From the NCBI GenBank assembly GCA_019240215.1, contig JAFAYQ010000063.1:1-64000 (forward strand): a DNA stretch of 64,000 nucleotides, written 5' to 3'. The notes under the pieces were generated by a model. The model had not been told where the DNA came from. It did no database searches and saw only the letters and a program-made list of their open reading frames with translations. The position numbers were made by a program, and so were the translations under genes. Each line of letters begins with the position of its first letter. Position 1 is the stretch's first letter. Of the stretch, positions 59,756-64,000 are shown one piece after another. The stretch comes from Actinomycetota bacterium (GTDB lineage: Bacteria; Actinomycetota; Actinomycetes; Streptosporangiales; Streptosporangiaceae).

Positions 59756-60904
59756 CTAGCGCGGCTGGCGGCCGAGGACCAGCACGCCGGCGGTGGCGAA
59801 CATCCCGCCGTTGCCGAGCACCACGCTGATCTGCGGGTCGCCGATCTGGGCGGCGGCCTCGCCGCGGATCTGGCGGACCCCCTCCTGGATCGCGAACATG
59901 CCGTACATGCCGGTGTGGGTGTAGGAGAGGCCGCCGCCGTTGGTGTTCAGCGGCAGCCGCCCGCCCGGCTCGGTGTTGCCGTCGGCGATGAACGCGCCCG
60001 CCTCGCCCTTCTTCACGAAGCCGAGCGCCTCCAGGCCGTAGATCGGCACGTGCGCGAAGGCGTCGTAGATCATCAGGTGGTCGACGTCACCGGTGCTGAT
60101 GCCGGCCTCGGCGAATGCGGTCTGGCCGGCCAGCCGGAACGCCTGCGACTCGGTGAAGTCGGCCATCTGCGAGATCATCGGCGTCTCCGAGCGCTCGCCG
60201 GTGCCGAGGATGTGCACCGGCGGCTTGGGGAAGCCGCCCGCCCGGTCGGCCGACGTCACCACCAAGGCGCCGCCGCCGTCGGTGACCAGGCAGCACTCCA
60301 GCAGGTGGAACGGGTAGGCGACCATCCGCGAGGCGAGCACGTCGTCGACCGTGATCGGGTCGCGGAACGCCGCCCGCGGGTTCTTGGCCGCCCACTGGCG
60401 CTGGGCGACGGCCACGTAGGCCAGCTGCTCGTGGGTCAGCCCGTAGTCCTTCATGTAGCGCAGGGCGGGGATGGTGAAGGTGGTGGTGGGCCCGAACGTG
60501 CCGTAGGGCGCCTCGAACTGGCCGGGCGGGGAGGTGGGAGCGGCCCGGAACGGCACCGCGCCGACCCGGGAGCGGCCGGACTCGCCGTGCGTGATCAGGA
60601 TGGTCTTGGCGTAGCCGGCCCGGATGGCGGCGACCGCGTGCCGGACGTGCAGCAGGAACGAGGTGCCGCCGACGCCGGTGCCGTCGATCCAGTCCGGCAT
60701 GATGCCGAGCGCGTGCGCGACCTGGACCGGCCCGGGGGCGGCGACGGTGGCGATGCCGTCGATGTCGCGCAGGGTCAGGCCCGCGTCGGCCACCGCGTTG
60801 AGCGCGCCCTCGATGTGCAGCTCCAGGGTGGACTGGCCAGGCAGTCTGCCGATCTGGTCGGTCTCGGCCGCGCCCGCGATGATGACGCCGGTCTCGCTGC
60901 TCAT
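59756..60904 (-). CDS. Thiolase-fold protein, Ltp2-like aldolase or lipid-transfer type
   Basis: This 382-aa thiolase-superfamily protein of the SCP-x/Ltp2 class lacks the SCP2 tail. The nucleophilic Cys position of true thiolases reads GTGVGGTSFLLHVRHAV, with no Cys, and the C-terminal motifs are MIYDAFAHVPIYGLEALGF and NTNGGGLSYTHTGMYGM. Ltp2 relatives use Tyr residues as acid/base to cleave steroid side chains by retro-aldol reaction together with a DUF35 partner, which is the overlapping gene here (ATGA overlap at 60901-60904). An aldolase is therefore more likely than a thiolase. ATG 60904 is preferred to the longer frame. Confidence 0.82.
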   Translation of the reverse strand: MSSETGVIIAGAAETDQIGRLPGQSTLELHIEGALNAVADAGLTLRDIDGIATVAAPGPVQVAHALGIMPDWIDGTGVGGTSFLLHVRHAVAAIRAGYAKTILITHGESGRSRVGAVPFRAAPTSPPGQFEAPYGTFGPTTTFTIPALRYMKDYGLTHEQLAYVAVAQRQWAAKNPRAAFRDPITVDDVLASRMVAYPFHLLECCLVTDGGGALVVTSADRAGGFPKPPVHILGTGERSETPMISQMADFTESQAFRLAGQTAFAEAGISTGDVDHLMIYDAFAHVPIYGLEALGFVKKGEAGAFIADGNTEPGGRLPLNTNGGGLSYTHTGMYGMFAIQEGVRQIRGEAAAQIGDPQISVVLGNGGMFATAGVLVLGRQPR

Positions 60905-61329
60905 CGGTTCGCCTCCGTGGCGGCGCTGCCAGAGGGCTTGAACAGGGGCAGGCTGACGTCGCCGCGCGGCTCGAACGTGACCTCGAGCGGCATGTCCAGC
61001 ACCAGCGCCTCGGGGGTGGCCGGCAGCCCGCTCAGGCTGGTCATCATCCGCGGGCCCTCTTCGAGCTGGACGACCGCGATCGCGTAGGGGCCGTCGTCGG
61101 CGAAGCCGGGGGCCGGCCGGTGGTTGATCACGTAGGAGTAGAGCGTGGCCCGGCCGCTGGCCGTGAACCACTCGACGTTGCGCGAACCGCAGTCCGGGCA
61201 CACCGGCCGCGGATAGAAGTAGGGCTTGCCGCAATCGGTGCACCGCTGCAGACGCAGCTCGTCGGCGGCGCAGCCGTCCCAGAACGGCTGGGTCTCCGGA
61301 GTCGGCACCGGAACCGCCTTGTCCGCCAC
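60901..61329 (-). CDS. DUF35 zinc-ribbon OB-fold protein, partner of the aldolase
   Basis: This 142-aa protein has a rubredoxin-like zinc ribbon (CTDCGKPYFYPRPVCPDCGS) followed by an OB-fold (SGRATLYSYVINHRPAPGFADDGPYAIAVVQLEEGPRMM). DUF35 proteins form the CoA-binding side of Ltp2- and thiolase-like complexes. GTG 61329 has GAGGTGA upstream and is preferred to ATG 61347, because the operator (61351-61365) is immediately beyond. First gene of the leftward two-gene operon. Confidence 0.88.
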   Translation of the reverse strand: MADKAVPVPTPETQPFWDGCAADELRLQRCTDCGKPYFYPRPVCPDCGSRNVEWFTASGRATLYSYVINHRPAPGFADDGPYAIAVVQLEEGPRMMTSLSGLPATPEALVLDMPLEVTFEPRGDVSLPLFKPSGSAATEANR

Positions 61330-61350
61330 GCAGTCACCTCTGCCCATTAT

Positions 61351-61378
61351 CAGAATTAATTTCTGGAATCAGCTTCAA
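61351..61378. promoter_or_regulatory. CAGAA-N5-TTCTG operator between DUF35 and TetR B
   Basis: CAGAATTAATTTCTG (61351-61365) is a perfect inverted repeat, with a second weaker copy TGGAATCAGCTTCAA (61364-61378). On the minus strand TTGACA lies upstream, so the sites overlap the DUF35/aldolase promoter. Confidence 0.75.
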
Positions 61379-61471
61379 ATCTGAGGATGGTAGCTGTCAA
61401 GGGCGGCACCGGGCAGCGTAGTCGGGAAGGATGGGCCCTGACCAACGACGTCAAGCAGGACGGGGAAGGCG

Positions 61472-62101
61472 ATGCCCAGGCAGCTCAAGAGCGGTGCGGT
61501 CACCGCCTGGCAGTGGAGCCGGACCGCGCAGACCCAGCGCGAGCTGCTCGACGCCGCCCGCCAGGTGTTCAGCGAGCGCGGCTTCTCCGAGGCCTCCATC
61601 GCCGAGATCGTGGACCGGGCCGGATCCAGCGTGGGCAGCCTCTACCACCACTTCGGGGGCAAGAGCGAGCTGTTCATCGCGCTCTGGCAGGAGCACCAGC
61701 TGGCCCACGAGGAGGCGGCCAGCCAGGCGGTCGCCACCGCCCGCCAGCAGGGCGTCACCGACCCCGGCCAGCTGTTCGAGGCGGGCGCCCGGGCGTTCAT
61801 GCGCGGCAGCTGGGAGCGCCGCGACCTGGCCCTGCTGTTCGCCTCGGGCGACGCCCCGTCCGGCTTCGAGGTCATGCGCCGTCGCCGCAACCGGGAGTGG
61901 ATCGGCCAGAACGACTCACTGCTCAAGCTGTCCGACACCCCGGCCGACCGGGTCTACGCGGCCATCCTCACCTCGCTGATCGGCGAGGGCGCCTACGAGG
62001 TGGCGGCGGCCGCCAACCGCCGCCAGGCCGAGACGATCATCGACGCGGTGGCCGAGTACGCCCGCCGCCTGATGACCGGCGGCCCCTGGCGTCCGGACTG
62101 A
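61472..62101 (+). CDS. TetR-family regulator B of the lipid regulon
   Basis: This 209-aa repressor is paralogous to TetR A: TQRELLDAARQVFSERGFSEASIAEIVDRAGSSVGSLYHHFGGKSELF is the HTH, and REWIGQNDSLLKLSDTPADRVYAAILTSLIGEGAYEV lies in the ligand domain. It lacks the basic tail of TetR A. It is divergent from the DUF35/aldolase operon and flanked by the operator at 61351. The HTH recognition helices of A and B are nearly the same (GSSVGSLYHHFGG), so both may bind the same site. Confidence 0.92.
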   Translation: MPRQLKSGAVTAWQWSRTAQTQRELLDAARQVFSERGFSEASIAEIVDRAGSSVGSLYHHFGGKSELFIALWQEHQLAHEEAASQAVATARQQGVTDPGQLFEAGARAFMRGSWERRDLALLFASGDAPSGFEVMRRRRNREWIGQNDSLLKLSDTPADRVYAAILTSLIGEGAYEVAAAANRRQAETIIDAVAEYARRLMTGGPWRPD

Positions 62102-62106
62102 GCCTC

Positions 62107-62463
62107 CTACCGGAATCCGTACTGCTTCCAGACCGCGGCCGCCCGCGGGTGCAGCGGCACGTCGAGCGGGGTGACCGGGGAGTCCCGCACCATCCGGGCC
62201 AGCGGCAGCGGCGGCTGCTGGACGCCGCCGATGTTGACGGTGGAGACGTCCACCCGGCCCTCGTGCACGGCGTCGATGGTGCCGGGGTGGTTGGCGCCGT
62301 AGAAGCTGAACCGCCCGGGCCCGCCGTGGCTCTCCATCACCACCGTCACCGCCCGGTAGGGCCAGCCCGGGTTGAGCATCAGCTGGTTTGCCACGTCCAG
62401 GAACAGCAGCGGCCGCAGGTTGGTCGGGTCGATGGGGGCGACCGGACGGAATTCCTGGCCCAT
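62107..62463 (-). pseudogene. TAXI-type substrate-binding-protein-like remnant
   Basis: A 118-aa frame from ATG 62463: NLRPLLFLDVANQLMLNPGWPYRAVTV and TIDAVHEGRVDVSTVN resemble the N-terminus of TAXI/NMT1-like solute-binding proteins. The last part, VTPLDVPLHPRAAAVWKQYG, resembles the C-terminus. About 150-200 residues expected between them are missing, and there is no signal peptide. An internal deletion is therefore likely; a short functional protein is possible but less so. Confidence 0.5.
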
Positions 62464-62465
62464 CC

Positions 62466-63275
62466 TCAGCCGGCCGCCGAGCTGAACACCGGCAGGTAGC
62501 CGAGCTCCTGGCCGCTGGCGTTGGGGTGGTAGGACTCCTCGATCGGCCAGGTCACCGAGTTCAGCCAAGAGGACGACCCGTCGCAGATCTCGTGACCGGC
62601 GAACTGGGAGCGGACGTCGGCGAACGTGTCCCCGTTGCGGGCGGCGGCCGCCGCGACCGCGCTGTCCAGCTGGTCGGCGCCCTGGTCGAGGGCGGTCCGG
62701 TCGGCCGTGCTGAGCCCGATGCAGCCGCTCGACCGGGACAGGTCATACAGGTCGGGGTAGCCGAGCACGACGATCCGGGCGGCCGGGGCGTCCTTGCGGA
62801 TCGTCTGCAGCACCGAGTCCAGCTCGCCGGGCAGCGGGCTCGCCACCTTGGCCTCGGCCCCGGCCACGGCGTTCTCGCACGAGCTGGTCGACTCCAGCAC
62901 GCAGGTCTCCATCACGCTGGCGAAGCCGACGTCGTTGCCGCCGATGCTGATGCTGACCAGCGTGGTGCTGGCGCTCAGGGCCGACACCTGGCTGCTGAGC
63001 ACGTCGCTGGTGGTCGCGCCCGAGCAGGCCACGAACGCGAACGAGGCGGGCGCGTTGGCGTTGGCCCACTGCTGCGGATAGGCGTTGGCGCTCCGGTAAC
63101 AGCTCCCGCTGCTGCCGTAGTTGCCGGCGCCGTCACCCGAGGAGTAGGAGTCGCCCAGGGCGACGTAGTGGGCCCCGGACGCGGCCGCGGTCTGGGCCGA
63201 CGCCGACACCGCCACCGCGGGCACGGCGAGGACCGCCGCCAGCGGGACACCCAGCAGGACACGAGAAATACGCAC
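62466..63275 (-). CDS. Secreted SGNH-family esterase/lipase
   Basis: This ~269-aa exported GDSL-type hydrolase has signal peptide VRISRVLLGVPLAAVLAVPAVAVSASA, then ALGDSYSSGDGAGNY (nucleophile Ser), SIGGNDVGF (block III) and SYHPNASGQELGY (catalytic His). It belongs to the two-residue Ser-His esterase group of Streptomyces SGNH proteins with several disulfides (Cys pairs at CYRS, ACSG, CVLE, SCEN, GCIG, ICDG). GTG 63275 has GGAG at a good distance. It probably acts on plant, microbial or wall esters. Confidence 0.88.
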   Translation of the reverse strand: MRISRVLLGVPLAAVLAVPAVAVSASAQTAAASGAHYVALGDSYSSGDGAGNYGSSGSCYRSANAYPQQWANANAPASFAFVACSGATTSDVLSSQVSALSASTTLVSISIGGNDVGFASVMETCVLESTSSCENAVAGAEAKVASPLPGELDSVLQTIRKDAPAARIVVLGYPDLYDLSRSSGCIGLSTADRTALDQGADQLDSAVAAAAARNGDTFADVRSQFAGHEICDGSSSWLNSVTWPIEESYHPNASGQELGYLPVFSSAAG

Positions 63276-63441
63276 GATACACTCCAATGGCCAAACCAGC
63301 TGACGGGGCGAATGCGCGCGCGTTCGTTCACTAATAACCAAACATCATTATTACCGGTTAGTAAATAGCGCCGGGATGAATAGGTTGTGACTCATTCCGG
63401 CCGCCGTGGCCGACGGTGGGCCCGGGCGATAGCGTCGGCTT

Positions 63442-64000
63442 GTGGAGCCAGTCGCGCCGGTGCCGGCCGTCGGCGAGGCCCGGCCGCCGGCCACGGTGAC
63501 GCTGCGGCCGCTGTTCACCTACCTGATCATCTTCGACGCGCTGCTCGGCTTCCTGACCTGGATGTTCCTGTTCCTGATCCTCAACCTGAGCGGGGCCCCC
63601 AAGGGCTGGCAGCTGATCGGCCTGCCGGCCGGAGTGGTGGCCGGAGTCTGGTTCTGGTGGCGGAACGCGATCGAGTTCACCGATCGGGACATGGCGGTGA
63701 CGATGTTCTTCCGGCCGCACCGGGTGCCCTGGTCCCGGGTGGCGGGCGTGTCGTTTTCTGACATCACCGACGACGATAACGAGGTGACCGGCCGTCGTCT
63801 CACCGTCCGCTACCACCGGGCAGCCGAGCCGCCGTCCGAGCCGATGCCGGCCGTCTTCGGCCAATGGCGGGAGTGGAACCGGCGGCACTTCCGCAGCCTG
63901 ACCCTGCCGGTGCAGTTCCCGCCCAGCCTGACCGAGATCGGCTACGTCCCGCGCGCGCCGCGGACCTGGCACGGCCGCCACGGCCACGCCCAGCGGGCCG
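63442..64000 (+). CDS. PH-like membrane protein, 5' part (runs off the window)
   Basis: A frame of at least 186 codons starts at GTG 63442 and is open to the window end. Two hydrophobic helices (LFTYLIIFDALLGFLTWMFLFLILNL and WQLIGLPAGVVAGVWFWW) are followed by a cytoplasmic PH-like beta domain (NAIEFTDRDMAVTMFFRPHRVPWSRVAGVSFSD) of the type found in actinomycete DUF-PH proteins. Function unknown. AT-rich bases 63276-63400 upstream hold divergent promoters with the SGNH esterase gene. Confidence 0.75.
   Translation, partial: MEPVAPVPAVGEARPPATVTLRPLFTYLIIFDALLGFLTWMFLFLILNLSGAPKGWQLIGLPAGVVAGVWFWWRNAIEFTDRDMAVTMFFRPHRVPWSRVAGVSFSDITDDDNEVTGRRLTVRYHRAAEPPSEPMPAVFGQWREWNRRHFRSLTLPVQFPPSLTEIGYVPRAPRTWHGRHGHAQRA

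Overview
The window is about 64 kb of very GC-rich DNA with frequent GTG starts, TTG starts, leaderless-looking starts and extremely long antisense shadow frames. Together with the LuxR/LAL, CGNR, DUF574, TetR and MarR families, the many secreted glycan hydrolases and the F420/PPOX-type protein, this points to a filamentous soil actinomycete (Streptomyces, Catenulispora or Streptosporangiales-like). The species cannot be named from the sequence. I saw no rRNA, tRNA, CRISPR array, insertion sequence or prophage.

Layout. 0-4 kb: 3' end of msrA, a secreted beta-helix (GH55-like) protein and a GH18 chitinase. 4.5-8 kb: a DUF574 methyltransferase overlapping a 944-aa LAL regulator. 8-14.4 kb: esterase, 45-aa membrane protein, SGNH hydrolase, patatin, GNAT, Bcp peroxiredoxin, 2-keto-4-pentenoate hydratase family enzyme, lipoprotein and CGNR regulator. 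14.5-18.6 kb: a tannase-like lipoprotein broken by an in-frame TAG, and a GH16 glucanase with lectin and discoidin modules. 18.8-25.8 kb: phosphoglucomutase, ABC exporter with divergent MarR, GMC oxidoreductase, VOC protein and OsmC protein. 25.8-27.8 kb: a membrane-anchored protein with 14 Cys-paired propeller-like repeats. 28.4-33.4 kb: a tightly coupled nucleotide-sugar operon (UDP-glucose dehydrogenase, UDP-xylose synthase type decarboxylase, epimerase with a Cys cluster, membrane GT2). 33.4-36 kb: luciferase-like oxidoreductase and an orphan zeta-toxin-like protein. 36.3-39.4 kb: a GH87-type alpha-1,3-glucanase. 39.4-44.8 kb: TetR/CocE-hydrolase pair, and an operon of hydrolase, cupin, R2lox-like diiron protein and a small partner. 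45.1-46 kb: a secreted eqolisin protease. 46-56 kb: a patchwork with several pseudogenes (MaoC hydratase, phosphatase, crotonase) between intact small operons. 56-63.4 kb: two paralogous TetR regulators divergent from lipid-type genes (SDR; DUF35 plus Ltp2-like thiolase fold), an ECF sigma factor with a putative anti-sigma partner, a TAXI-like remnant and a secreted SGNH esterase. The window ends inside a PH-like membrane protein.

How it may work together. The secreted enzymes (chitinase, GH16 beta-glucanase, GH87 alpha-1,3-glucanase, GH55-like protein, eqolisin) match the polymers of fungal walls, suggesting a mycolytic or saprophytic lifestyle. The most striking non-coding signal is an inverted repeat, YAGAA-N5-TTCYR (Y = C or T, R = A or G; read in either orientation), found at promoters of the lipid genes from 47 to 61.4 kb: both intact TetR-linked loci, and the remnants of a MaoC hydratase and a crotonase. 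It looks like an acyl-CoA or steroid-type catabolic regulon controlled by two sister TetR proteins and partly decayed here. A second clear operator family, GTTGG-N5-CCAAC in three copies, lies between a divergent SDR and MarR gene.
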